A DNA stretch of 36,386 bases from Amycolatopsis eburnea (GCF_003937945.1 NZ_RSEC01000002.1:1-36386); one strand, 5' to 3'. Positions 7,181 through 14,731 are shown, numbered from the stretch's first letter. Program-made: numbers and translations. The notes: generated from the sequence alone by a model not told the origin.

Positions 7181-7756
7181 TCAGGTCCGGGTCTCCACCT
7201 GCAGCTCCAGCACGCAGCCGGCCAGGGGCTCGAAGAACGTCTCGTTGCCGTGCAGCCGGGCCCGTACGGCGCCCGCCACGATGTCGGACACCCACAGCAG
7301 CGGCTCGTCAACGCCTGGGGTGTGGTCGAGCCGGAACCGCGCGCCCTTCGGCAGCATGAACCGGGCCTGCTGGACCGTGCGGATGTCGCGGGCGTTGAGC
7401 TGGATCGTCCGGCCCTCGGCGATCAAGTGCTCGACGCCGGCGCCGTGCAGCTCTGCGACCAGCCGCTGCAGGCACAACGCGCGGCCGCGCTCCTGGCGGC
7501 GCACCGGCACCGGCGAACCGACGGCGACGAAGTGCAGCTCGTCGACGTCGGCGACCCGCTTGGCCGCGTCCCGCCGCTGTGCCTCGGTCAGCACCTGCCA
7601 GTGCAGCTTGCCCGACCGTGGTCCTCGCAGGTCCAGCATCAGCTGGCGCAGCTCGGCGTGCCGATCGACGGGCAGCACCGCGGCGGCGAGCACGTAGAAG
7701 CCACCGCCGTCGTCCTCGTGGAACGACTCGTCGGCGAAGGCCTGCAGCACGGACAT
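7181..7756 (-). CDS. DUF3800-like protein, paralogue A (191 residues)
   Basis: The N-terminus QAFADESFHE followed by the strand FYVLAAAVL, and the C-terminal LLWVSDIVAGAVRARLHG, match the DUF3800 pattern (DES near the start, ADxxAGA near the end). That family has a predicted RNase H-like fold with acidic active-site residues, and many members sit in mobile elements. Internal acidic positions (DELHFVAVG, LNARDI) are candidates for the metal site. Paralogue B at 11460-12041 is similar over its full length, identical at well over half of the residues by eye. The ATG at 7756 lies six bases after a TACGCT -10-like box with no ribosome site, so the mRNA is probably leaderless; B has the same arrangement. 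The biochemical activity is not established by the sequence. Confidence 0.85.
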   Translation of the reverse strand: MSVLQAFADESFHEDDGGGFYVLAAAVLPVDRHAELRQLMLDLRGPRSGKLHWQVLTEAQRRDAAKRVADVDELHFVAVGSPVPVRRQERGRALCLQRLVAELHGAGVEHLIAEGRTIQLNARDIRTVQQARFMLPKGARFRLDHTPGVDEPLLWVSDIVAGAVRARLHGNETFFEPLAGCVLELQVETRT

Positions 7757-7762
7757 CGGTCA

Positions 7763-7768
7763 AGCGTA
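7763..7768 (-). promoter_or_regulatory. -10-like box of leaderless paralogue A
   Basis: TACGCT on the minus strand lies exactly six bases upstream of the ATG at 7756. The same hexamer and spacing precede paralogue B (12053-12048). No clear -35 is visible, although both share TGTCGGG about 17 bp upstream. Confidence 0.5.
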
Positions 7769-7854
7769 GGCCGGGGGCCCGACAGGTCCCGGCGCGCACG
7801 CGCGCTCCGGCACGCGCACTCGGACGCGATCACGAGCCGGAGTCGCGGCCGTCG

Positions 7855-7896
7855 GGCCCGGAACCCGGAATTCCCGGTTCCGGGCCCACCAGGGCA
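7855..7896. repeat. 42-bp direct repeat, copy 2 (hairpin)
   Basis: It is almost identical to 6732-6773. In this copy the dyad GGGCCCGGAACC / GGTTCCGGGCCC is perfect with a 10-nt centre. It lies about 47 bp past the stop of the 7943-8791 gene, so it could also act as that gene's terminator on the minus strand. Confidence 0.8.
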
Positions 7897-7942
7897 GATG
7901 CGATGCCGGAGACATGGGTGCCGAAGCTGGCCACCTCGGGAT

Positions 7943-8791
7943 TCACCGCGTGGTGGCGTCGTAGAGCCGGCCGATCAGCGCGGAGGGCGGGGCGTGGCCG
8001 TAGCGCTCGAACAGCACGTCGCGGATGTGGTGGCGGCGCGCGGTGCGATCGTTGATCACGGCGAGGCCATCGTCCTGACGCAGCACCTCGATCAAGATGG
8101 GCTCGTCGGCCTCGACGTTCGCGTAGGCATCGCGGGCGCCCTGCTGCACGAGGGCCTGGGCCTGCTGCAGGATTCGCCAGCCGAAGTTCGGCGGGACGGC
8201 GGGATGCTCGCCGCGGAAGACTTCGGCGAGTTCGCCGGTGCGGGCGCCGGCTTTGGCGTAGCCGTCGCGTTCGCTCTTGCGTGTCAGCTTCCGGTACTCC
8301 GGGTCGGCGACGAGGGTCTCGACCAGCTCGTCGATGGCTTCCTGCTGCTGCGGGGTGGGGTGCCCGGCCGGGGTGGCCTCCTCGAGGGGAGCGCCACGCC
8401 AGGTGTGCAGGACCCCGTCGGCGAAGAACTGGACGACCAGCCCATCACCGATCGCGGCGTGCCCGTCCTGGTCGACCTCGCGCGGGTCGGCGACGTAGGC
8501 GGCGTAGATCGTGCGGACGCCGCGACGTCGCGCGCTGTCGAGGAAGTACCCCAGGTCGATGTCGGTGTCGCCGAACGGGCCGACCGTGGTGCCCACAACA
8601 CCGGCGGTCGGGGACGGCAGTGCTGGCCAGACCTCGACGAACTGGCCGCTGCCGTTGCCGAAGCTGCCCCACAGCCACGGCATCCGCCGGTCGACTGCCA
8701 TGCGCACCTGCGCGAGCACGGTGCCGTCTTCGGCCACGAACTCGGTCTTCGGAATCTGGTTGGTCGCCGGCGCCGCGGCCTGGGTCTCCAT
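7943..8791 (-). CDS. Hypothetical protein, 282 residues
   Basis: The ATG at 8791 (METQAAAPATNQ...) is chosen because GAGGGGA lies about eight bases upstream. The first 110 residues alternate strands and turns (TEFVAEDGTVLAQVRM; MPWLWGSFGNGSGQFVEVWP; VRTIYAAYVADP). The rest is helical and charged, with a tyrosine-rich YRKLTRKSERDGYAKAG segment and a conserved-looking end HIRDVLFERYGHAPPS. No catalytic motif or membrane segment is recognised. It is transcribed away from the XRE regulator at 9010, so the operators at 8943-8990 may control both genes. Confidence 0.8.
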   Translation of the reverse strand: METQAAAPATNQIPKTEFVAEDGTVLAQVRMAVDRRMPWLWGSFGNGSGQFVEVWPALPSPTAGVVGTTVGPFGDTDIDLGYFLDSARRRGVRTIYAAYVADPREVDQDGHAAIGDGLVVQFFADGVLHTWRGAPLEEATPAGHPTPQQQEAIDELVETLVADPEYRKLTRKSERDGYAKAGARTGELAEVFRGEHPAVPPNFGWRILQQAQALVQQGARDAYANVEADEPILIEVLRQDDGLAVINDRTARRHHIRDVLFERYGHAPPSALIGRLYDATTR

Positions 8792-8942
8792 GGTCGTTCC
8801 CCTCACCCGTGTAGTCGTGCTGCCGAGCACTGTCGATCATGAAGTCACCGCGGTCCGCTGCCAGTCATCGACAGCGGCGTGCCGCCACCGACCAGCCGAC
8901 CGGCCCAATCTCGCAGCCCACGGCAACGCTACTTCACACTAG

Positions 8943-8990
8943 CCGTTCAACGGAAGATTTAGCCCGTTCGAACGGGAACAAAAGCCGTTC
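8943..8990. promoter_or_regulatory. Three CCGTTC operators spaced 21 bp
   Basis: CCGTTCAACGG (8943-8953), the perfect palindrome CCCGTTCGAACGGG (8963-8976) and the half-site GCCGTTC (8984-8990) have centres about 21 bp apart, two helical turns. They fill the gap upstream of the XRE gene start at 9010 and are the likely binding sites of that regulator. Confidence 0.75.
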
Positions 8991-9009
8991 TGCTGTCGTT
9001 TTAGCTGGC

Positions 9010-10185
9010 ATGTCGACCATGCTGCAGCACTTGCGCGAGACCGCCCACCTCAATCAGCGGGACCTGGCCCAGCGAGCCGGGGTCAGCCAAGAGACCGTCA
9101 GCCAGCTGGAGACGGGCAAGTCGGCCCGGCCTCGACTGGAGACCTTGACCAAGCTGCGGGATGCCCTCGAGCTCGGGGACATGCGAGCAGAAGACCTGCT
9201 GGACCCCAGCCCGCTGGCCAGCGACCCGGAGCTGGCGCCGGCCGCGGCCCGGCTCATCACGCTGCTGAAGGTGCTGCCCGCCTACCGGTACGGGACGTTC
9301 TCGAAGTTCTGGACGGAACTGTCCCGCCACCTGGGCTACCAGGACCTCTACCCCGCGAGCCACCTGAGCGGGCACCTCGAGGCGGCGATCGGCGCCACCC
9401 ACAGCACCGCGGAGATCGAGCTGGCCGCCTACACCCTGATGTTCCTCGATCCCGACGACGCCGGCACGCTGCAGATTCTGACCGACCACTCCAGCATCGG
9501 GCCGGAGCGGCAGGTCGCCTACCGCTGGTGCCGCGACGTCACCGACGCGGCCTGGGTCCTGCACCGGGCCGCGATGACCTCCTACCCCGAGCAGGTCGGC
9601 CAGCTCTACGGCGAAGCCGGCGAGACCACCGACCCGAAGCGGCTGCGGGAACTGTGCGGCAGCGTCTACGACATCGTTCGCTCCCGAGCCTTCCCGCGGG
9701 CCGCGATGGAGGAACAGATCACCGCGTTGCGGTCCGACCCCTCCGACGAGGTGCGCCACGCCGTGGCCAAGAGCGGCGACACCGAGGTCCAGCGCGCCGC
9801 CCTCGACGTGCCCGCCGCTTGGCCGGGACTGTCCCTCAACCCCGGCCTTACCCCGGCGGTCGGCGAGCAGCTGCTCGACGCGGTGCTCGACGCGCTCACC
9901 GGACGCCACGCCACCCTCGCCGGGAAGACCCTGCACAACCTGTCCGAGCGGGCCGACCTGCCTCGTCCGCTGCTGGATCGCATCAGCAGCACCATCGACC
10001 GAGACGACTACCCCGACATCGAGGGCGGCTGGGTCACCTCGGCGGTGCTCGGCATTCGCAACACCCTGCACGACCTCGACCACCAGGCCGACGACACGAC
10101 GCCCGAACACCAGCCTGGGCTTCGGCTCGTCACCGACGAGCCTGCGCCGACCGCGTGGTGGCGGCGTTTCTTCGCGCGTCCCTGA
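9010..10185 (+). CDS. XRE-family regulator with large C-terminal domain (391 residues)
   Basis: A helix-turn-helix occupies about residues 5-60 (LRETAHLNQRDLAQRAGVSQ, ETVSQLETGKSARPRLETLT), typical of the XRE/Cro family. The remaining 320 residues are helical. The later part, with alternating units such as LRSDPSDEVRHAVAKSGDTEV and TLHNLSERADLPRPLLDRI, resembles HEAT-like or variant leucine-rich repeats, so it may be a protein or ligand sensor. The ATG at 9010 is chosen because the upstream extension reads through the operator array; an ATG at 9019 is also possible. Transcription diverges from 7943-8791, and a 12-bp stem terminator follows at 10198. Autoregulation through the three CCGTTC sites is likely. 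Confidence 0.88.
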   Translation: MSTMLQHLRETAHLNQRDLAQRAGVSQETVSQLETGKSARPRLETLTKLRDALELGDMRAEDLLDPSPLASDPELAPAAARLITLLKVLPAYRYGTFSKFWTELSRHLGYQDLYPASHLSGHLEAAIGATHSTAEIELAAYTLMFLDPDDAGTLQILTDHSSIGPERQVAYRWCRDVTDAAWVLHRAAMTSYPEQVGQLYGEAGETTDPKRLRELCGSVYDIVRSRAFPRAAMEEQITALRSDPSDEVRHAVAKSGDTEVQRAALDVPAAWPGLSLNPGLTPAVGEQLLDAVLDALTGRHATLAGKTLHNLSERADLPRPLLDRISSTIDRDDYPDIEGGWVTSAVLGIRNTLHDLDHQADDTTPEHQPGLRLVTDEPAPTAWWRRFFARP

Positions 10186-10197
10186 GCTGTGTCAGCG

Positions 10198-10226
10198 GCC
10201 CGCTCGCCCACGTCGGGCGAGCGGGC
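10198..10226 (+). terminator. GC-rich hairpin after the XRE gene
   Basis: GCCCGCTCGCCC and GGGCGAGCGGGC form a perfect 12-bp stem with a five-base loop, 12 bp past the stop codon. No T tract follows, as is common in actinomycetes. Confidence 0.7.
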
Positions 10227-10267
10227 ACGAGTTGCCGCGGACCAGGTCGAGAGCCACGGTGGTCAGC

Positions 10268-10717
10268 ATGGCCGACGACGCTGGTGAAGGCACGCCGATC
10301 TCGCTCGAAGACGTCCTGCACCACGGCCAGCTACCGGTCGAGCCGGGCGGCACCGACCTCGGGGACGGTGTGCGGCTGAGCCCAGGGCACTCGCACGTTG
10401 AGAACGCACAAGTCACCGCCTTCGAGCACAAGATCTACCGGGACGACGTCCACATCGGCAGCGTCGACTACGACGCCTGCCACGCCTGCCGGTGCGTGAT
10501 GCTCGGCGAGATCGGCCTCGTTGACAACGAGCAGCGGCGCGGGATCGGGACCCGGGTCCTGGCGCAGCTGCGCACCGAGCTGCCCAGCTATCGCTGGTTC
10601 ATCACTCCGGAGAAGACGAGCTCGCGGCCGTTCTGGGCTCGCATCCGCGCGACGTACCCGGGCGAATACCTGCTCGGCGCCCGTGAGCACCTCGGGTGCT
10701 GGCACTTGCTGTTCTGA
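10268..10717 (+). CDS. GNAT-like acetyltransferase, 149 residues
   Basis: The ATG at 10268 (MADDAGEG...) opens the frame. Around residues 78-100 lies LGEIGLVDNEQRRGIGTRVL, which contains the V-x4-RRGIG-x2-L acetyl-CoA loop of the GNAT superfamily preceded by its strand. The C-terminal RWFITPEKTSSRPFWARI fits the usual last strand-helix. Substrate is unknown. The start has only a weak ribosome site (GGTGG). The gene converges with 10739-11146, and a small CCCGC/GCGGG stem-loop (10723-10736) sits between the two. Confidence 0.82.
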   Translation: MADDAGEGTPISLEDVLHHGQLPVEPGGTDLGDGVRLSPGHSHVENAQVTAFEHKIYRDDVHIGSVDYDACHACRCVMLGEIGLVDNEQRRGIGTRVLAQLRTELPSYRWFITPEKTSSRPFWARIRATYPGEYLLGAREHLGCWHLLF

Positions 10718-10738
10718 GCCTGCCCGCCGTCGCGGGTG

Positions 10739-11146
10739 TTACTGACGGTCGGCCAACGGGCCCGCCGGGGGTGAGGTCGGCTTCGGCAAGGCCGGGGCGG
10801 GGTCCTCCGGTGCCCAGCATGGCGGCGGCGTGGGTATGCCGTCGTCGCGGCGCAGGCTCTTCACCGGTCGCACGCGCTCGTCGAACCACAGCTCGACGCT
10901 GGCGATCGGCGGTGCTTCCTCCTCGCGTGGCGAGACCTGCAGGCGCCAGGTGGCCGCCGGGCCGCCGCGTTCGGCGAACCAGTCTCGCAGCAACTGTTCC
11001 AGGTCGATGTCGTCCGGCGGGCCACCGAGCAGCCCGCTCTGGGGTGACCAGTACTCGCCGTTACACAGGAAGTCGATGTCCCACCGGTACGCGGGGCCGT
11101 CCCCGACCGACGGGCACCACGAGGGTCGCGTCCACGTCACCGCCAT
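10739..11146 (-). CDS. Hypothetical protein, 135 residues
   Basis: The protein MAVTWTRPSWCPSVGDG... has a soluble, Trp/Asp-rich profile (YRWDIDFLCNGEYWSPQSG; IDLEQLLRDWFAER; ASVELWFDERVRPVK) that looks like a compact alpha/beta domain, with a Pro-rich tail. The sense frame on this strand has balanced composition, whereas the opposite strand gives only Arg/Thr-rich shadow. No Shine-Dalgarno sequence is seen before the ATG at 11146, so it may be leaderless. It is not recognised as a known family. Confidence 0.7.
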   Translation of the reverse strand: MAVTWTRPSWCPSVGDGPAYRWDIDFLCNGEYWSPQSGLLGGPPDDIDLEQLLRDWFAERGGPAATWRLQVSPREEEAPPIASVELWFDERVRPVKSLRRDDGIPTPPPCWAPEDPAPALPKPTSPPAGPLADRQ

Positions 11147-11459
11147 GGCCGCAATCGAACACTTGAGCTAATCGATAGGCAAGTGTGGCGCCCTGGCCTG
11201 CACTGATGTGCCAGATAGCTGTGACACCTAGATGCAGCACATAGACGCACATGAACGCACATACATCGGAATCCGCTGTTACTCTTGGCGTTGCCAAGCC
11301 GCCGTGATCGCGGCTTGGCAACGAGCAACCCGCCGGGCCGCGTCCTTGACGGTGTGCTCGTTGAGAGCGAGACGTCGCGGACGTCGCGCGAGTCGCAAGG
11401 CCAGGTGACCTGGGGCATGACCGGGAGCCTGGCCTTACGCATGTCCGAGGTCTGCGCGA
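11147..11459. other. Non-coding stretch with structured element B
   Basis: No gene is supported. The left part (11165-11280) is relatively AT-rich and may hold the promoter for 11146; the right part is the element at 11278-11436. Confidence 0.65.
11278..11436 (+). ncRNA. Candidate structured RNA element, copy B
   Basis: It pairs with element A (7021-7162). Here the first stem is perfect: CGTTGCCAAGCCGC (11289-11302) with GCGGCTTGGCAACG (11310-11323), loop CGTGATC. The segment GTCGCGCGAGTCGCAAGG and the closing hairpin AAGGCCAGG/CCTGGCCTT (11397-11405, 11428-11436) are shared with A. The -10-like TACTCT ends three bases before the stem, the same spacing as in A. The hairpin ends 23 bp from the stop of paralogue B, so it may also terminate that gene. 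Confidence 0.5.
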
Positions 11460-12041
11460 TCAGGTCGGGGTGTCGACCTGCACCTCGTGCACGCAGCCGG
11501 CCAGCGGGTCGAAGAACTCCGCGGTGCCGTTGATCCGGGCACGGACGGCGCCGGCCACGACGTCGGAGATCCACAGCAGCGGCTCGTCCGCGCCGAAGCG
11601 ATGCTCGATCCGGCACCGGCTGCCCGCGGGCAGCCGGTGCCGGGTCGCCGTGACGGTGGCGATGTCGCGGGCGTTGAGGTCGGCCTGGCGGGCTTCGGCG
11701 ACCAGCACGCCGACGCCTGCGTCGTGCAGCTCGGTAACCAGCCGCTGCAGGCACAGGGCGCGGCCGCGTTCCTGCCGCCGGGGCCGGACCGGGGTCCCGA
11801 CGGTGACGACGTGCAGTTCGTCGAAGTCGGCGATGCGTTTGGCGACGTCGAGCTTCTCCTGGTGGTCCATCGGGTACCAGTGCAGCTTGCTGCCTCGTCG
11901 GCGGCCGCGGATCTGCAGCATCGCCTCGCGCAGCTCGTCGTGCCGGTCGGCGGGTAGCACCGCGGCCGCGAGCACGTAGAAGCCGCCGTCGGTGTTCTCG
12001 TGGAACGACTCGTCGGCGAAGGCCTGCGGCGGCGGCTGCAT
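11460..12041 (-). CDS. DUF3800-like protein, paralogue B (193 residues)
   Basis: This protein repeats all the landmarks of the 7181-7756 protein: QAFADESFHE, GGFYVLAAAVLPADRH, KLHW, the invariant block RRQERGRALCLQRLV, LNARDI and DEPLLWISDVVAGAVRAR. The block RRQERGRALCLQRLV is identical in A and B. Sequence divergence is concentrated in the segment after KLHW and before the C-terminal DEPLLW, which suggests the two copies separated long ago or were selected to differ there. The start ATG is again six bases after TACGCT with no ribosome site. It ends 70 bp upstream, in gene order, of element B. Nuclease-like activity is a family inference only. Confidence 0.85.
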   Translation of the reverse strand: MQPPPQAFADESFHENTDGGFYVLAAAVLPADRHDELREAMLQIRGRRRGSKLHWYPMDHQEKLDVAKRIADFDELHVVTVGTPVRPRRQERGRALCLQRLVTELHDAGVGVLVAEARQADLNARDIATVTATRHRLPAGSRCRIEHRFGADEPLLWISDVVAGAVRARINGTAEFFDPLAGCVHEVQVDTPT

Positions 12042-12047
12042 CCGTCA

Positions 12048-12082
12048 AGCGTAGGACGAGGTCCCGACACTCTTACGTGTCG
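12048..12082 (-). promoter_or_regulatory. Promoter and dyad of paralogue B
   Basis: The -10-like TACGCT (12053-12048) is six bases from the ATG. Behind it lies an inverted repeat CGACAC/GTGTCG (12065-12070, 12077-12082) with a six-base centre, which paralogue A lacks. Confidence 0.45.
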
Positions 12083-12111
12083 CATCCGGGCGGCCACTCC
12101 CGGCGCGGCCG

Positions 12112-13041
12112 TCACCCCCACCGACGGGTCTGCGGGGTCCACGAGCCTGAGGGTGGGGTCGGCTTCAGGAGCGGGGTGAGGAAGGCATCCATGAGCGGCT
12201 GGACACCTGCGAAGGTGTTCAGCTCGCTGGGGAGCTCACGCACCTTCTTGGCGATCTCGCTGTAGCCGGCCCGCCAGGCGCTGTTGGGCACGGTGAACGT
12301 CGCGGGAAGTTCGAGCACCATCCCGCGATCGCGACGGCGATGAACTTCCTCAAGCAGGGTGGCGTGCAGCATCGCGCCGTCGAACGGGGAGTTCAGCGCG
12401 ATGATGGCCAGGTCGGCGAGGTCCTTATAGCGGGTGGAGTCGTTGCCTGCGATCCGGTGCTTCTCGTACATCGCGCAGATCTTCTCGGCGACGTGGTCCT
12501 CGAGCGGGAACATCCGCACCTCGGGCCAGACGTCGCACTCGACGTTGAACGGCGCGTCGAGAGGCTCGACGACCACGGCGCCGCGGGGAAGGTGTCCGGA
12601 GACGACGACGTCGACCTTGACGTCGCGGCGCAGCTCGACGTTGCCGAACATCGCGCGGAAGTAGACGGTCCGGGTGGGCCGGTCGGGATGCGGCTGATCG
12701 GTGGTCTTCTGGTGCCGGAAGAGGATGTGGTCGTCGAGCTCGACCCCGGCCGCCTCGATCAAGGCGGCGACCGCCTCGTCGGTGCTGTCCTGGTCGCCGA
12801 GCAGGTCGATGTCGGTGGAGTAGCGGGCCGCAGGCCAGCGCACCAGCAGCGCCTGGCCGCCCTTGAGCACCCAGCGGCCGGGGTCGGCGTGAAAGACGCG
12901 CGCGAGCAGCCGCCGGTGGTAGTACAGGTCGGTGAGCTCGCCCGCGTTCACGCCTGGGGTGGTCGCGGCCGCGTTCTTGGCGCGGGTCTTGATCGAGTTC
13001 TTGTAGCCGCTGGGCGTGAGCGGCCGCCCGTCACGCGGCAC
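12112..13041 (-). CDS. abiEii: AbiEii-type nucleotidyltransferase toxin
   Basis: The 309-residue protein carries the nucleotidyltransferase signature of the AbiEii/DUF1814 family: WVLKGGQALLVRW, then YSTDIDLLG with the catalytic D-x-D at about residues 75-80. Further family features follow (FRAMFGNVELRRDVKVDVVV; LEDHVAEKICAMYEKH; RYKDLADLAIIAL). Such toxins transfer nucleotides to RNA or related targets and are held off by the AbiEi partner (type IV toxin-antitoxin / abortive infection). The start is a GTG at 13041, five bases after the stop of the upstream antitoxin gene, as expected for a coupled pair. It is of normal length and intact. It probably acts in plasmid stability or phage defence. 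Confidence 0.9.
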   Translation of the reverse strand: MPRDGRPLTPSGYKNSIKTRAKNAAATTPGVNAGELTDLYYHRRLLARVFHADPGRWVLKGGQALLVRWPAARYSTDIDLLGDQDSTDEAVAALIEAAGVELDDHILFRHQKTTDQPHPDRPTRTVYFRAMFGNVELRRDVKVDVVVSGHLPRGAVVVEPLDAPFNVECDVWPEVRMFPLEDHVAEKICAMYEKHRIAGNDSTRYKDLADLAIIALNSPFDGAMLHATLLEEVHRRRDRGMVLELPATFTVPNSAWRAGYSEIAKKVRELPSELNTFAGVQPLMDAFLTPLLKPTPPSGSWTPQTRRWG

Positions 13042-13046
13042 AGGCG

Positions 13047-14195
13047 TCAGTCGTCGTTGGTGTCCAGTTCGTCACGGGAGGCATCTTGCCGGGCTGCAGC
13101 GATGAGCGGCGGACCGGCCGCGACGGACCGGGCGATCTGCTGCCTCAGTTCTTCGCCGCCGGGACCTTGCAGGGCGATCGTCGCGAGGGCACGGCTCAGC
13201 CCGTCGACGTCCGGGCTCGTTATCGCGCGGATCTTCTTGCGGAACTCTTCCATGGCGGGGCTGTTGCGCATCATCTCGGCGAGAGCGCTGCCCCACGCGT
13301 CGGTTGTCGGTGCGGTGATGCTGCGCAAGTTCGCACGCAGCTCGTCCGCGGCCGGGGCCATCGCGGCGGCGACGATCTGCTGAACCTCCGGCTCAGTCCA
13401 CGCCGCCGCCGCGGATCCTCCCTGGCTCTTCGCCTGCCCATGCCCAGCCGGGCGGACAGGGAGGTGACCGTTCCGAGCAAGGAAGTCGTTGACGAAGCTC
13501 TCGGCGGATGGCGGCCGTCGTGGCCTGGGCCGGGTGGCGAGGTCGTCGACGGTGAGGTCGATTTGCTCGAGCAGGTGTTCCAGCAGCGCGGTGCCGGTGA
13601 GCGGGCGGACGCGGTAGCGCCGGGCGTAGGGGGTGATGCGGTCGGCGAGGGTGTCCAGCCGTAGCTGGCCGGCTTCGACAGCTTCACGGATGATCGTGGC
13701 GATGTGGCTGCCGTCGATGTGCTGGTCGAGCAGGTCGCAGACGGTGCGCAGCATGGTCGTCACGGGCAGCCCGTCGACGAGGGTCACGTCGTCGTCGGTG
13801 AGGCTGTCGTCGATCTTGAACCACAGGTCGGTGTCGCGGCTGGTGCGCCGGCGGGGGACGGTGAAGGCGATCTCGTTCTCCACCAGTTCGCCGAAGCCGT
13901 GCAGGCGGGCAGACGTGCCATGGGAGAGGACCCCGTCGTCGGGGTCGAGGGGTTCGCGGTTCCAAGCCCACTCGGTAGGCCGCAGCGCGAGCCAGGCCGC
14001 TTGTTCGGCCTGGTGGCGGTGGGCCGCTGCGGTGGTCGCGACGTACACACCGCGGCGGACCAGGTCGAGGAAGCCGGCGTCCTTGAGCCGGTAGAGCGTG
14101 ACGGCGTCGATCCCGAGGCTCTTCGCCTGCCGGGCGGTGACCATGCCCCACTGCTCGCCGACGTAGTCGCCGAGCAGCTCGAAGGCCTTGTCCAT
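13047..14195 (-). CDS. abiEi: AbiEi-type antitoxin / transcriptional repressor
   Basis: The N-terminus MDKAFELLGDYVGEQWGMVT then ARQAKSLGIDAVTLYRLKDAG forms the winged-helix domain of AbiEi antitoxins, followed by the family hallmark LVRRGVYVATT and LSHGTSARLHGFGEL. The C-terminal 150 residues (Ala/Arg-rich, RAITSPDVDGLSRALATIAL...) extend beyond the minimal antitoxin. The ATG at 14195 lies a few bases after a GTG at 14201, which is an equally possible start. It is five bases upstream of abiEii, so the two are cotranscribed. The dyad at 14212-14227 is the likely autoregulatory operator, as known for AbiEi of streptococci. The repeats at 14243-14332 lie just beyond. Confidence 0.88.
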   Translation of the reverse strand: MDKAFELLGDYVGEQWGMVTARQAKSLGIDAVTLYRLKDAGFLDLVRRGVYVATTAAAHRHQAEQAAWLALRPTEWAWNREPLDPDDGVLSHGTSARLHGFGELVENEIAFTVPRRRTSRDTDLWFKIDDSLTDDDVTLVDGLPVTTMLRTVCDLLDQHIDGSHIATIIREAVEAGQLRLDTLADRITPYARRYRVRPLTGTALLEHLLEQIDLTVDDLATRPRPRRPPSAESFVNDFLARNGHLPVRPAGHGQAKSQGGSAAAAWTEPEVQQIVAAAMAPAADELRANLRSITAPTTDAWGSALAEMMRNSPAMEEFRKKIRAITSPDVDGLSRALATIALQGPGGEELRQQIARSVAAGPPLIAAARQDASRDELDTNDD

Positions 14196-14211
14196 CTCCA
14201 CGCATCGAATA

Positions 14212-14227
14212 CTACCCATACGGGTAG
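14212..14227. promoter_or_regulatory. Probable AbiEi operator
   Basis: CTACCC and GGGTAG flank a four-base centre (ATAC) some 17-32 bp upstream of the abiEi start. It fits the expected position of an autorepressor site. Confidence 0.6.
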
Positions 14228-14242
14228 CACTGATAACAGACA

Positions 14243-14332
14243 AAAACAGCAATCATTACGCCTTGAAGGTAATTTTTGCTGTTTTCAAACGTAACTTTTG
14301 CCGATCAAAACCGTAGCTTTCGTCGCCTTCCA
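14243..14332. repeat. AT-rich iterons with 22-bp period
   Basis: GTAATTTTTGC starts at 14269, GTAACTTTTGC at 14291 and GTAGCTTTCG at 14313, exactly 22 bp apart. An inverted copy lies just left, giving a large dyad: AAAACAGCAA (14243-14252) against TTGCTGTTTT (14276-14285), with inner ATTAC/GTAAT pairing. This is one of the most AT-rich places in the plasmid. It may be the abiE promoter control or an origin-type iteron/unwinding region. Confidence 0.7.
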
Positions 14333-14380
14333 TGCCACGAAGTGGCCCGCTCGGCAGCTCGCCGACGAGCGCGGAGGCGA

Positions 14381-14731
14381 TCAGGCCGCGGTTGGCGGAT
14401 GCCACCGCGGCCGCCGTCCGGCGGCGCGCGCGGCCTGCTGGCGGCGCACCTGCTCGTGGGTGATCGGCCAGGTGTCGTCGGGGATCCACGCGGGCTGCTG
14501 ATGCTGCTCGCGGAGCTCCTGCTCGGCGGTACGGAACTCCTGCTCGGCGGCGAATACCTCGTCGGCGAGGGTCGGCATCGTGTGCAGGCGGCGACCCTCG
14601 TGCCAGCGGTGCATCATCGCGACGATGTCCAGACCCTCAGCGTGGGGTGCGAGGTCAATCTGGGCGCCCCACGCCCACAGCGTGAGCACGAACGCGTCGT
14701 CGGCCAGCGCCGTCCGCTCGAACTCGGTCAT
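14381..14731 (-). CDS. Hypothetical protein, 116 residues
   Basis: The ATG at 14731 gives MTEFERTALADDAFVLTLWA..., a soluble helical protein. The middle (FAAEQEFRTAEQELREQHQQ) is a strongly predicted coiled coil and the C-terminus is basic and Pro-rich. The frame further upstream is low-complexity. The ribosome site is poor. No family is recognised. It lies 62 bases after the gene at 14794-15087 on the same strand, so the two may share a transcript. Confidence 0.65.
   Translation of the reverse strand: MTEFERTALADDAFVLTLWAWGAQIDLAPHAEGLDIVAMMHRWHEGRRLHTMPTLADEVFAAEQEFRTAEQELREQHQQPAWIPDDTWPITHEQVRRQQAARAAGRRPRWHPPTAA

Noticed and set aside
10696..11166. 156-residue plus-strand frame
   Set aside because: It is antisense to the better-formed 10739-11146 gene and is Arg/Thr/Pro-rich without a fold-like pattern.
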